Shown here piece after piece: positions 28,266 through 35,960 of a DNA stretch of 64,000 nucleotides. Source of the DNA: Parvibaculum sp. (GTDB lineage Bacteria > Pseudomonadota > Alphaproteobacteria > Parvibaculales > Parvibaculaceae). Position numbers and translations under genes: made by a program. The DNA lies in assembly GCA_030645235.1 (NCBI GenBank), contig JAUSMV010000012.1, positions 1 to 64,000 of the forward strand, in the 5' to 3' direction. How positions within the stretch are numbered: the stretch's first letter is position 1; each line of letters begins with the position of its first letter. The notes under the pieces were generated by a model. It made no database searches, was not told the DNA's origin, and worked only from the letters and a program-made list of their open reading frames with translations.

Positions 28266-30088
28266 GCGCTGCACCTTTCACAAATGCCGACAAAATTGTT
28301 GATGCCATCATCGCAGGTGCGGGAAAAGATATTGTGCTGGGTCTGCCGTTGGGCTTGGGTAAAGCCAACACCATCGTCAATGCGCTCTATGCCCGCGCTG
28401 TGGCCGACCCCACGATCAATCTTAAAATCTTTACCGCGCTGACGCCTGAGGTGCCGCGCGCGTCCGGTGATCTGGAACGGCGCTTTCTTGAGCCTTTCGC
28501 TAAACGTGTCTTCGGTAATTATCCGGCGCTCGCCTATGCACGGGATCAACGCGCCGGAAAACTGCCTGTCAATGTTGAGGTCAGCGAATTTTTCTTTCTC
28601 GCCGGGCGTTGGCTTTCAACGCCTTCCGCCCAGCAAAATTATATCTCGGCCAACTACACGCACGCCTCGCGCTATCTGATTGATCAGGGCGTTAATGTCA
28701 TCACGCAGCTTGTTGCGAAAAAAGGTGAGCGCTACAGCCTCAGTTGTAATACTGATATGACGCTTGATCTGCTCGATGCGCGCACCAGGGGCAAAGCTAA
28801 ATTCATGCTGGTGGGCGAGGTGAATTCCGAGCTGCCCTTCATGCCTGGTCCGGGCGATCTGCCGTCCGATGTCTTCGCGCATATGCTCGACAATCCGGCA
28901 ACAGATTTCAATTTGTTCTCTGCGCCGAAAGAACCCGTGAGTCTCACCGAGTATGCAATCGGCATTCATGTCGCGCGCCTCATTCCCGATGGTGGCACAT
29001 TGCAAATCGGCATTGGCAAACAGGCTGATGCGCTTGTTCACGCGCTGACATTGCGCCAAAACAAGAATGATTTGTTCCGGCGTGCCGGTGCGAAACTCGG
29101 CTCAAGCGCACATGAAGATGCGCCTTTCGTCGAAGGTCTCTACGGCGTCAGCGAAATGTTTGTTGATGGATTTCTCACGCTCATCAAAGCGGGCATTCTG
29201 AAACGTGAAGTCGATGGCGCGCTTCTGCACGCGGCCTTCTTTCTCGGCCCGCGCGCGTTCTACAAAACGCTGCGCGAGATGGATGCGTCTTCGCTTGCCA
29301 AATTGCAGATGTCGGCTGTGTCCTTCACCAATGATCTTCTTGGTGATGAAGCCACCAAGCGCCGTCACCGTATGAAGGCGCGTTTCGTCAATAATACGAT
29401 GATGGCGACGTTGCTCGGTGCTGTCGTCTCCGACGCGTTGGAAGACGGGCGTGTGGTGAGCGGTGTCGGCGGGCAGTATAATTTTGTGGCACAGGGCTTC
29501 GAGCTTGAAGGCGCGCGCTCTGTCATCACGCTTTCGTCCACGCGCGTCGCGCAGGGAAAGCTCGTCTCGAACATTCTCTGGTCCTATGGGCACCAGACCG
29601 TGCCGCGTCATCTGCGCGATGTCATCGTCACCGAATACGGTGTTGCGGATCTGCGCGGAAAATCTGATGCCGATGTGATTGCGGCGATGCTCGCCATCAC
29701 GGATTCACACTTTCAGAGCGAGTTGCTTGCGCAAGCGAAAGCCGCAAAGAAAATCGCAAGCGATTACGAAATCCCTGAGGCGCATCGGCACAACACACCG
29801 GAGCACATTGCCGATGCGCTCGCCGAACTTGCCGCGCAAGGTCATCTGCCTGTCTTCCCGTCCGGGACTGATTTTACCGACGTCGAGCAGCGTCTTCTGC
29901 CCGCATTGCAGGTTCTGAAATCCGCAAAGCCCGTGCAATTAATTGCACTCGTTGCGCGCGGATTGTTCTCAAAGCCGACTTCTGCCGATGTCGAGTGTCT
30001 CGTGCGTCTTGATCTTGCTGCGCCCCGCAACATGAAAGAGCGCTTTACGGGATGGCTCGTTGCCGGTGCGCTTAAGCCATTGCTCTGA
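28262..30088 (+). CDS. acetyl-CoA hydrolase/transferase family protein
   Basis: A 608-residue member of the CoA transferase superfamily. It has an N-terminal part (~1-210) and a C-terminal acetyl-CoA hydrolase/transferase domain with GGTLQIGIGKQADALVHAL and, later, RHLRDVIVTEYGVADLRGKSDADVIAAML. It is longer than classic ~500-residue members. It would move CoA between acids or hydrolyse acyl-CoA. Translation is coupled to the thioesterase gene by a 4-base overlap. Its last 17 bases overlap the convergent XRE gene. Confidence 0.85.
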   Translation: MSAAPFTNADKIVDAIIAGAGKDIVLGLPLGLGKANTIVNALYARAVADPTINLKIFTALTPEVPRASGDLERRFLEPFAKRVFGNYPALAYARDQRAGKLPVNVEVSEFFFLAGRWLSTPSAQQNYISANYTHASRYLIDQGVNVITQLVAKKGERYSLSCNTDMTLDLLDARTRGKAKFMLVGEVNSELPFMPGPGDLPSDVFAHMLDNPATDFNLFSAPKEPVSLTEYAIGIHVARLIPDGGTLQIGIGKQADALVHALTLRQNKNDLFRRAGAKLGSSAHEDAPFVEGLYGVSEMFVDGFLTLIKAGILKREVDGALLHAAFFLGPRAFYKTLREMDASSLAKLQMSAVSFTNDLLGDEATKRRHRMKARFVNNTMMATLLGAVVSDALEDGRVVSGVGGQYNFVAQGFELEGARSVITLSSTRVAQGKLVSNILWSYGHQTVPRHLRDVIVTEYGVADLRGKSDADVIAAMLAITDSHFQSELLAQAKAAKKIASDYEIPEAHRHNTPEHIADALAELAAQGHLPVFPSGTDFTDVEQRLLPALQVLKSAKPVQLIALVARGLFSKPTSADVECLVRLDLAAPRNMKERFTGWLVAGALKPLL

Positions 30089-30893
30089 ATAAGGTCTCGG
30101 TTGCTTCGTCGGCGGGAAAGAGGCTTTCGATGCGCAGCTCATCTGCCGTTACGTCCTGCGCGGTGCCGAAGGTTGCGATCACGGTGAAGAGCGAGACGCG
30201 CGCGCCGTCCTTCTCGATTTCCAGCGGCAGCACGGGCACGAGGGCGGCGTCTTCTGCCGACCAGAGCGTTTCTGCGTCCTGAAATTCGGCGAGATCAAAC
30301 AGCACTTGTTTCATTTCCTGACCGCCCAAGGCTTCCGCCTCGCGGCCCGCGCGGTGCCAGAGAAGCGGTGCGACGGAGGACCAGTTGGTCACATAGGGTT
30401 TGATGCCGCCCGGATGAAAGAACAGCCGCATGAGATTGCGCTGCGATCCGCCGACACGCGCCCAGAGATCGTCGCCGAACATGCCCATCAGCATATCAAA
30501 CGGCGCATTCGCCATGCGGATGTTCCATGCGCGATCGATGGCGATGGCGGGGAAGGGCGCGTGATTGGTGAGCATCATGTTGACCGCCGCCATCACTTGC
30601 GACATTTGCGGATCGTCGAGCGGGCGCGCTTTGAACACGGGCGCAAAGCCTGCCGCTGTGAGCCAGTCGTTTCTCTCGCGCAATGGCACCTCCAGCGTCT
30701 CGCTTAATTGCAGGATCATGGCGCGGCTTGGTTTGGCGCGACCCGATTCCAGAAAGCTCACATGGCGCTGCGATACGTTGGATGCAAGGGCTAAATCCAA
30801 TTGCGACAGACGACGCTTTTGCCGCCAGCTTTTCAGCAGATGCGCGAAGGCACCGGTGCTGTCTTGCGGGCGCGCTAAAGTGGCTTGCGGCAT
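30072..30893 (-). CDS. XRE-family regulator with MmyB-like ligand domain
   Basis: A 273-residue regulator. The helix-turn-helix (~13-68) shows RRLSQLDLALASNVSQRHVSFLESGRAKPSR. The rest matches the MmyB-like domain that follows such HTHs in many actinobacterial and proteobacterial regulators, and which can bind a fatty-acid-like ligand. I chose the ATG at 30893 behind agggagatatcc. It is divergent from a small DUF2834 membrane-protein gene and is a candidate controller of it. Its 3' end overlaps the convergent acetyl-CoA hydrolase gene by 17 bases. Confidence 0.9.
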   Translation of the reverse strand: MPQATLARPQDSTGAFAHLLKSWRQKRRLSQLDLALASNVSQRHVSFLESGRAKPSRAMILQLSETLEVPLRERNDWLTAAGFAPVFKARPLDDPQMSQVMAAVNMMLTNHAPFPAIAIDRAWNIRMANAPFDMLMGMFGDDLWARVGGSQRNLMRLFFHPGGIKPYVTNWSSVAPLLWHRAGREAEALGGQEMKQVLFDLAEFQDAETLWSAEDAALVPVLPLEIEKDGARVSLFTVIATFGTAQDVTADELRIESLFPADEATETLFRAMA

Positions 30894-31018
30894 GGATATC
30901 TCCCTTTGTGTGTCTTCAATATCGGGCGAGAGGCGCGCGGGTTCAATGACCTGCGAGGTAATTGCGGCATGTACTTGCACATCTCATTGTTGGCGGCACC
31001 AACAACAGGAGGTACCCC

Positions 31019-31327
31019 ATGTCCGGACGTTTTATCGCTCTCATCCTTGTTATCGCCGGGTTCGGCGCACTGAGCGCCATGGCGCTATTGGAGGTCGGTT
31101 ATATCGGTATTTTCGAGCAGCATTTGCAGAACTGGGCCGGGATGCAGGTGCTGACGGATCTTGTGATTGTCTGCCTGCTCGCCATGATCTGGATGGTCCA
31201 GGACGCCCGCAAGAGCGGCATCACGGTCTGGCCCTTCCTCGTGATGACGCTGGCGCTCGGCTCCTTCGGCCCGCTTTTCTATCTGGCCTTCCGCGAGCTG
31301 CGCGCGCCCGCCTCCGTCATGGCATAA
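31019..31327 (+). CDS. DUF2834-like small membrane protein
   Basis: A 102-residue protein with three hydrophobic helices (~5-24, ~43-60 and ~72-92) and the pattern LTDLVIVCLLAMIWMVQDARKSG...WPFLVMTLALGSFGPLFYLAFRE, which fits DUF2834. Function is unknown. The ATG at 31019 has a near-consensus aggaggt, a strong start. It is divergent from the XRE regulator and followed by a GC-rich stretch before the GST gene. Confidence 0.75.
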   Translation: MSGRFIALILVIAGFGALSAMALLEVGYIGIFEQHLQNWAGMQVLTDLVIVCLLAMIWMVQDARKSGITVWPFLVMTLALGSFGPLFYLAFRELRAPASVMA

Positions 31328-31378
31328 ACACGGACCGGGGGCGGGCGCCGCACTTGATCGGCTCTTGCCCCCGCCCCA

Positions 31379-31416
31379 TTTCAGTGAACAATAGGCACAT
31401 AACAAAATCACTGAAA
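31379..31416. promoter_or_regulatory. inverted repeat upstream of yghU
   Basis: tttcagtga (31379-31387) and its exact complement tcactgaaa (31408-31416) are separated by 20 bases. The right arm ends 16 bases before the ATG of the GST gene. It could be an operator or a 5' leader hairpin. No regulator is identified. Confidence 0.4.
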
Positions 31417-31432
31417 CACGGGAGCGACCACC

Positions 31433-32311
31433 ATGTCCGACGCATCAACACCTTATGTCCCTCCGAAAGTCTGGACCTGGAACAAGGGTTCCGGCGGGCG
31501 CTTTGCCAATATCAACCGCCCGATTGCGGGGGCGACGAGCGAGAAGGTTCTGTCCGTCGGCAAGCATCCGTTCCAGCTTTATTCGCTCGGCACACCCAAC
31601 GGCGTCAAAGTCACGGTGATGTTTGAAGAGTTGCTGGAACTCGGTCACAAGGGCGCTGAATATGATGCCTGGCTCATCAATATCGGCACCGGCGATCAGT
31701 TTGGTTCGGGCTTTGTCGAGATCAATCCGAACTCGAAAATACCGGCCCTGATGGACCACTCGACGACGCCGCCGACGCGGTTGTTCGAGTCCGGTTCCAT
31801 GCTCGTCTATCTCGCTGAAAAATTCGGCGCGCTGATCCCCAAGGATCACCATGCCAAAACCGAATGCATGAACTGGGTGTTCTGGCAGATGGCGAGCGCG
31901 CCTTATCTCGGCGGCGGCTTCGGACATTTTTATGCCTATGCGCCGGAAAAAATCGAATATGCGATTGACCGTTTCGCGATGGAAGTGAAGCGCCAACTCG
32001 ACGTGCTCGACCAGCATCTGGCGAAAAATAAATATATGGCGGGCGACGAATATTCCATCGCCGACATCGCCATCTGGCCGTGGTACGGCTCGCTGGCGCT
32101 CGGCCTCCTCTATGAGGGCGGCGAATTCCTCGATGTCGCGTCCTATAAAAACGTCATCCGCTGGACCAAGGAAATCGGCGAGCGCCCGGCGGTGAAGCGC
32201 GGTCGCATGGTCAATCGCGCTTTCGGAGAACCCTCATCGCAGCTTCTGGAACGCCACGACGCGAGCGACTTTGACACCAAGACACAAGACAAGGTGAAGG
32301 TCGCGGAATAG
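31433..32311 (+). CDS. yghU: YghU-type glutathione S-transferase / disulfide-bond oxidoreductase
   Basis: A 292-residue GST of the Nu class. The extended N-terminus VPPKVWTWNKGSGGRFANINRPIAGAT is diagnostic of YghU. The thioredoxin-like domain follows (PFQLYSLGTPNGVKVTVMFEEL), then the glutathione-contact stretch NPNSKIPALMD and ESGSMLVYLAEKFG, and the helical domain. These enzymes bind two glutathiones and reduce disulfides or organic peroxides. The gene is followed by a terminator, so it is probably a single-gene unit. Confidence 0.93.
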   Translation: MSDASTPYVPPKVWTWNKGSGGRFANINRPIAGATSEKVLSVGKHPFQLYSLGTPNGVKVTVMFEELLELGHKGAEYDAWLINIGTGDQFGSGFVEINPNSKIPALMDHSTTPPTRLFESGSMLVYLAEKFGALIPKDHHAKTECMNWVFWQMASAPYLGGGFGHFYAYAPEKIEYAIDRFAMEVKRQLDVLDQHLAKNKYMAGDEYSIADIAIWPWYGSLALGLLYEGGEFLDVASYKNVIRWTKEIGERPAVKRGRMVNRAFGEPSSQLLERHDASDFDTKTQDKVKVAE

Positions 32312-32346
32312 GGTTTTTTTGATCCCCATACGGCAAAAACGGGACG

Positions 32347-32383
32347 GCCGGACCTGTTCATTTTTGGACAGGCCCGGCTTTTT
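32347..32383 (+). terminator. rho-independent terminator after yghU
   Basis: A 13-bp stem with one A-C mismatch and one G-T pair (32347-32359 with 32366-32378), a 6-base loop and a five-T tail, 36 bases past the stop. Confidence 0.88.
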
Positions 32384-32651
32384 CGTTTCGGGGACAGGTT
32401 TGCAAGAGGCCTGACACAAGGCTCGAAAAGGCGCGTGTCAGTCACAATTTCTTGCAAGAGATCGAGTGTTTCCATGCAGAGATCGTGTGTCCGTTCGTCG
32501 AGCCTCCCCGCGTCACCCGCGTGAGCCAATCCCCGGGCGGGGATAAGATTTTAGGGTGGCGCAAAATAAGTTATGCCCGGGGTGAAGAGCGGCGTCCGAT
32601 GGTGGCCTGATGCAGCGCGACCGGCTGATCAAAAATCCCGTGTCGGCGATC
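32384..32651. other. intergenic region holding an SDR-like fragment
   Basis: About 270 bases between two transcription units. I see no intact gene. The notable content is the 36-nt sequence shared with the DprE2-like gene (separate entry) and a ttagggtgg at 32553. Minus-strand codons around the match stay open for over 100 codons but show no other family similarity. Confidence 0.5.
32451..32486 (-). pseudogene. short in-frame relic or copy of a DprE2-like SDR gene
   Basis: On the minus strand this stretch matches 61457-61492 of the DprE2-like gene at 35 of 36 bases, and the reading frame is kept: both encode DLCMETLDLLQ. Weaker similarity seems to continue a little on both sides (gctcac upstream, with slightly different spacing). 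No other part of an SDR is recognisable. It may be the remnant of a decayed paralogue or a short gene-conversion copy. A plus-strand transcript here would be antisense to the dprE2 mRNA. Confidence 0.5.
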
Positions 32652-33062
32652 TCAATAGCCGGGAGCCCGGTTAGGGTTATTTGCACGGACAAGACGGGCG
32701 ACCACGGAGAGCTTCTTGGCGAGCTCGTCCCTTGAATAGGGCTTCTTGATGTAGGCGGTTACGCCATGTGATTTTGCCAGTGAGACATCCGTTATGCCGG
32801 CCGACCCTGTGACCATAAGAAAGGGAATGTCCATGCAGGCACCACGTATTTGCTTCAGGACATCAAGGCCGCTCATATCGGGCATTTTCCAATCGCAAAG
32901 CACAACATCGATCATCTCCCCGCAGAGGTCGAGAAATGTCAGCGCGTCACGACCGCAATTTGCCGGATGCACATGATCTATGCCGAGATCGGACAAGAAG
33001 TAAGTCAGCAACTTCATTGCCTCCGGACTGTCCTCGACGACCAACACTCTGAGATCTTTCAT
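32652..33062 (-). CDS. single-domain response regulator (CheY-like)
   Basis: A 136-residue receiver domain without an output domain. The phosphoacceptor is Asp57 (VVLCDWKMPDMSG), the acidic pocket Glu10-Asp11, the switch Thr85 and the conserved Lys107 in IKKPY. It is the second gene after the hybrid histidine kinase, overlapping it by 4 bases (ATGA), so the two form a phosphorelay. The output is unknown: it may act by protein contact like CheY or as a phosphate sink. Confidence 0.93.
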   Translation of the reverse strand: MKDLRVLVVEDSPEAMKLLTYFLSDLGIDHVHPANCGRDALTFLDLCGEMIDVVLCDWKMPDMSGLDVLKQIRGACMDIPFLMVTGSAGITDVSLAKSHGVTAYIKKPYSRDELAKKLSVVARLVRANNPNRAPGY

Positions 33063-34699
33063 TTCGCTTCTCCTTCTCCTTCTTCTTTGCCAATTATTGT
33101 GTCTGTGTCTGTGTCTGTGTCTGTGTCTGTGTTTGCGGATGACACCTGACCAAGTGTCTCGCGAATGACCTGCGCCAGATGCTGGCGATCTATCGGTTTT
33201 TGCAGGAGCAAGACGCCTTCAGGCTTTTCAGCCTGTTTGCCGTCACCTCTTGTGGGGTACCCGGACATTAAAATGATCCTGATGTCGGGGCGCGTCTCCT
33301 GAAGGGCTTTTGCCAGTTCAAACCCGCCGAGTGTGGGCATCACGACATCGGACAGAAGCAGATCGATGCGGCCTTTGTGTATGCTTTCCAGCTCCAGAGC
33401 TTCGAAGCCATTTCTGGCTGCCAGGACGTGGTAGCCGAAGTCCTCAATCATCGTTGTCAGAAAACTGCGCAATGAGTCATTGTCTTCTGCCAAAAGAATG
33501 GTTTCGCCCTTTCCGCTCCAATCATCGTTCAGCACAAGTGAACTCACGGTCTCAGGCTTTTCCGAAACAGGAAAATACAAAGTGAATGTGGTCCCTTCTC
33601 CCGGAGTACTTTCCACATCCAGAATTCCGCCCGATTGCATAACGAAGCCGTGGACCATGGACAGGCCCAGCCCGGTTCCATTGCCTTGTGTTTTTGTTGT
33701 GAAGAACGGCTCGAAGATGCGCGCGATGGTTTCCTCATCCATGCCCGTGCCCTGATCCTTTACAATCACGGTGGCATAGCGCTCTTCGGTCATTGTCGGA
33801 TATTTGCGCAGCAGTCTTTCCGATGGTTCGACAATCTCTGTCGATATCTCGAGATATCCGGTGCCGTTCAGGGCATCGCGACCGTTGATCGCGAGATTGA
33901 TGATGGCTTGCGTCAGCAGGGACTTGTCGATTTTCATCCAGACATTCTCGCCTCTGAAGGGGCGCAGGATCAGGCGGATATTTGCGTCGAGCAGAGGGAC
34001 CAGCAGGCCGGCGGCATCATCCAGGGCAGAGTTGAAAAGGATTTCTCGCTGATCCAAAGGCTGGCGTCTGCCGAATGCGAGGAGCTGCGCCGTTAAATCT
34101 CTCGCATTTTCAGCGGCTCTTATAACCTCCAGCAATGAAGACAATACGACTTCCTTGTCATCATATTTTTCGACGGCGCGTTTTGTATATCCCAGAACGA
34201 CCATCAGCAGATTGTTGAAGTCATGCGCCACGCCGCCGGCAAGCTGCCCCAGGGCGTTGAGCTTTTCGACTTCCTGCTGCTGCTCTGCCAAGGCCAGCCG
34301 GTCAGTGACGTCGTGCCAGAAACCGAGATAGCCTGAGTCGTCTCCCTCCTGAATTTTCAAAACTGAAAATTCAACTCTGACTGACTCTCCGTTTTTCTTT
34401 CTGGCATGTAGTGGTCTGTTCTCATTTTTGATCTGGCTAAGAATCTCGATGAGATCAATTTGTGAGAGGTCGCCCTGATCTTCTATTTCGTCAGGGATCA
34501 ACTGGCAGATGTTCTGCCTGTTCAATTCCCGCGGTTCATATTGAAGCAGACTATCCAGAGTGGGATTGGTGTTCAGTATCTTTCCGTTTTTTTTGAAAAG
34601 GATGAGCGGCAACGGATGGTTGGTCCAAAGGGCGGTGATAAAGCTCTCGTCGTTATTGAGAGGCGATTCTTCCATCAATTTTATTGAATGTATTTTCAT
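33059..34699 (-). CDS. cytosolic PAS hybrid histidine kinase
   Basis: A 546-residue protein without membrane helices. A PAS domain (~20-140, with FWHDVTDRLALAEQQQE) is followed by the dimerisation helix carrying phosphoacceptor His159 (GGVAHDFNNLL). The ATPase domain has the EPFFTTKTQGNGTGLGLSMV box, and a C-terminal receiver has LLLSDVVMPTLGGF. The extreme C-terminus has a TDTDTDTDTDT tract encoded by a hexanucleotide repeat, then a charged tail. I chose the ATG at 34699, because the upstream extension (130 codons) is not protein-like. It is coupled to a CheY-like gene by a 4-base overlap. Confidence 0.87.
   Translation of the reverse strand: MKIHSIKLMEESPLNNDESFITALWTNHPLPLILFKKNGKILNTNPTLDSLLQYEPRELNRQNICQLIPDEIEDQGDLSQIDLIEILSQIKNENRPLHARKKNGESVRVEFSVLKIQEGDDSGYLGFWHDVTDRLALAEQQQEVEKLNALGQLAGGVAHDFNNLLMVVLGYTKRAVEKYDDKEVVLSSLLEVIRAAENARDLTAQLLAFGRRQPLDQREILFNSALDDAAGLLVPLLDANIRLILRPFRGENVWMKIDKSLLTQAIINLAINGRDALNGTGYLEISTEIVEPSERLLRKYPTMTEERYATVIVKDQGTGMDEETIARIFEPFFTTKTQGNGTGLGLSMVHGFVMQSGGILDVESTPGEGTTFTLYFPVSEKPETVSSLVLNDDWSGKGETILLAEDNDSLRSFLTTMIEDFGYHVLAARNGFEALELESIHKGRIDLLLSDVVMPTLGGFELAKALQETRPDIRIILMSGYPTRGDGKQAEKPEGVLLLQKPIDRQHLAQVIRETLGQVSSANTDTDTDTDTDTIIGKEEGEGEAK
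33099..33134. repeat. hexanucleotide tandem repeat (gtgtct)n in a kinase gene
   Basis: Five perfect gtgtct units (33099-33128) and one degenerate unit (33129-33134). On the coding strand they give a Thr-Asp tract before the kinase C-terminus, 37 bases from the start of the response-regulator gene. The unit is a multiple of three, so slippage would change tract length without a frameshift. Confidence 0.9.
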
Positions 34700-35328
34700 C
34701 GGAGAGTGCGCCTGGTGAACTTTCGGTGTGTGCTGACCCCATGACGGATGGTTGGTCAGGAGCGATAGCTGGTAGGTTGCCTTGCCACAGTCCTGTGAGC
34801 GGTTTTTATCGGAGCAGATCGTTGAAACGCAGGTTGCTGCATGAGTGGACGTTGTTGTGAAGAGCGTTTGATTGAAGGCCAGAGCCGGTTCAGCCTGTCT
34901 GTAGAATCTGCAATCGCCTGCTTTCCGGTCCTTGGTGATTTGTTTCTCCCTCTCATCGTGGCATCGTTTATGTAACAAGCCCCGATTTTCGGGTTGCGAT
35001 CTTGATTTCTTGCCAATGGTAGAACGCAGATTTTTTAATCTGTCGGAAAGGATGTTCTGTCGTTTGATGTTTGAGTTTTCACAAACCAAGCGTTGCCGCC
35101 GGTTGCGGTCATCTTCTCTCCGCGCGGCAACCGGCCGGGGGATGAAGGGGCGTTTTGACGCAGACGTATATCGCCCGTCTGCACAAGGCGGGCGATGATA
35201 CGTATAATTGCGTAGTGTTGTGCGGCGCTTTATCAGCGTCGCGCTTTTTGATCTGTAGGCGGATGAAAGAGATCCGGCGCGGAACGGTGGTGTCCGGCGG
35301 GCGGGCGGTGCCGGTCGCGGGGGGTGTT
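34700..35328. other. intergenic region upstream of the kinase, with a long hairpin
   Basis: About 630 bases without a supported gene, assuming the kinase starts at 34699. The kinase frame stays open upstream to 35089, but its residues there are Arg/His/Ser-rich and lack family similarity. The main structure is a hairpin at 35164-35203, followed by a -10-like tataat at 35203-35208. The rest shows nothing I can name. Confidence 0.5.
35164..35203. repeat. imperfect 14-bp inverted repeat
   Basis: acgtatatcgcccg (35164-35177) pairs with 35189-35203 with a single-base bulge and an 11-base loop. It could be an operator or an RNA hairpin. It lies 490 bases from the kinase start and 475 bases upstream of the start of the small membrane-protein gene on the same minus strand. 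Confidence 0.55.
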
Positions 35329-35679
35329 TTACCGCGTCCGCGCTCTTTCACGGCCCATCATGATTTCAGCTATGTCGCCTTTGCTTTGCAGGCTGACGAA
35401 AAAGAGATAGGGCGCGAGAAAGGCGATGCCGCCGAAAATACCGGCAAAGAACAGCGCGAGGCCGAGCGGCGAGAAGTGATGCCGCCAGGCGAGCCACGCG
35501 CCCGACAGGATCAGGAAGCCGAGAAAATCGAGATTGAACTGGCCCGCCCATGTCATCGCCGCGATGTCGCCAAAAAAGAGCGGGATCAGGTTCAGCCCGT
35601 GGTTCATCGCGACGAATAGGGTGTAGATCGCCACGGCGCTGAATATGGCAATCAGATAAGTGCGAAACAAAATCATCAA
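35329..35679 (-). CDS. small four-helix membrane protein, unknown function
   Basis: A 116-residue protein with about four hydrophobic helices (~4-24, ~28-45, ~50-66 and ~72-95) and a short basic tail. The pattern FNLDFLGFLILSGAWLAWRHHFSPLGLALFF recurs in small membrane proteins of proteobacteria, but I cannot name the family. The start MMILFR at 35679 is preceded by a gggagag. No functional link with the adjacent kinase or MFS genes is evident. Confidence 0.6.
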   Translation of the reverse strand: MMILFRTYLIAIFSAVAIYTLFVAMNHGLNLIPLFFGDIAAMTWAGQFNLDFLGFLILSGAWLAWRHHFSPLGLALFFAGIFGGIAFLAPYLFFVSLQSKGDIAEIMMGRERARTR

Positions 35680-35810
35680 TCTCTCCCGTGAGGCCGGTGC
35701 GGCCCGAGTCCGGTTTACAGTCTCAGGCCGAAGGGGCGATCGGGCAATGACCTTGGAGGTAATTGTTTGGGGAGATGTTGGTTTGGACCACGAATGAAGG
35801 ATCGTCCTTA

Positions 35811-35914
35811 CCTCCCCCTTGTGGGGAGGCCGAAACGCTTTGCGTTTCCTTCGGCGGGAAATTGATCCACCGGATCAATTTCTTATCCGCCTCAGCCCCA
35901 CAAGGGGGAGGCGA
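35811..35914. repeat. large palindromic intergenic element (REP-like)
   Basis: Arms cctcccccttgtgggg (35811-35826) and its complement ccccacaagggggagg (35897-35912) enclose two small hairpins: gaaacgc/gcgtttc and aattgatcc/ggatcaatt. Elements of this design are scattered between genes in many Rhizobiales and related genomes. It lies between the small membrane-protein gene and the MFS gene and may form a stable RNA structure. Confidence 0.75.
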
Positions 35915-35960
35915 AAAGAAACAAGATGGTTTGTCTTTTTACAGATGTTCAGGTCGGCTC

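Noticed and set aside
33099-33134. tandem repeat as a CRISPR array
   Set aside because: Units are 6 bases without spacers and lie inside a kinase gene.
34700-35089. 130-codon N-terminal extension of the hybrid kinase
   Set aside because: Residues are unlike any domain and the PAS region begins after the ATG at 34699.
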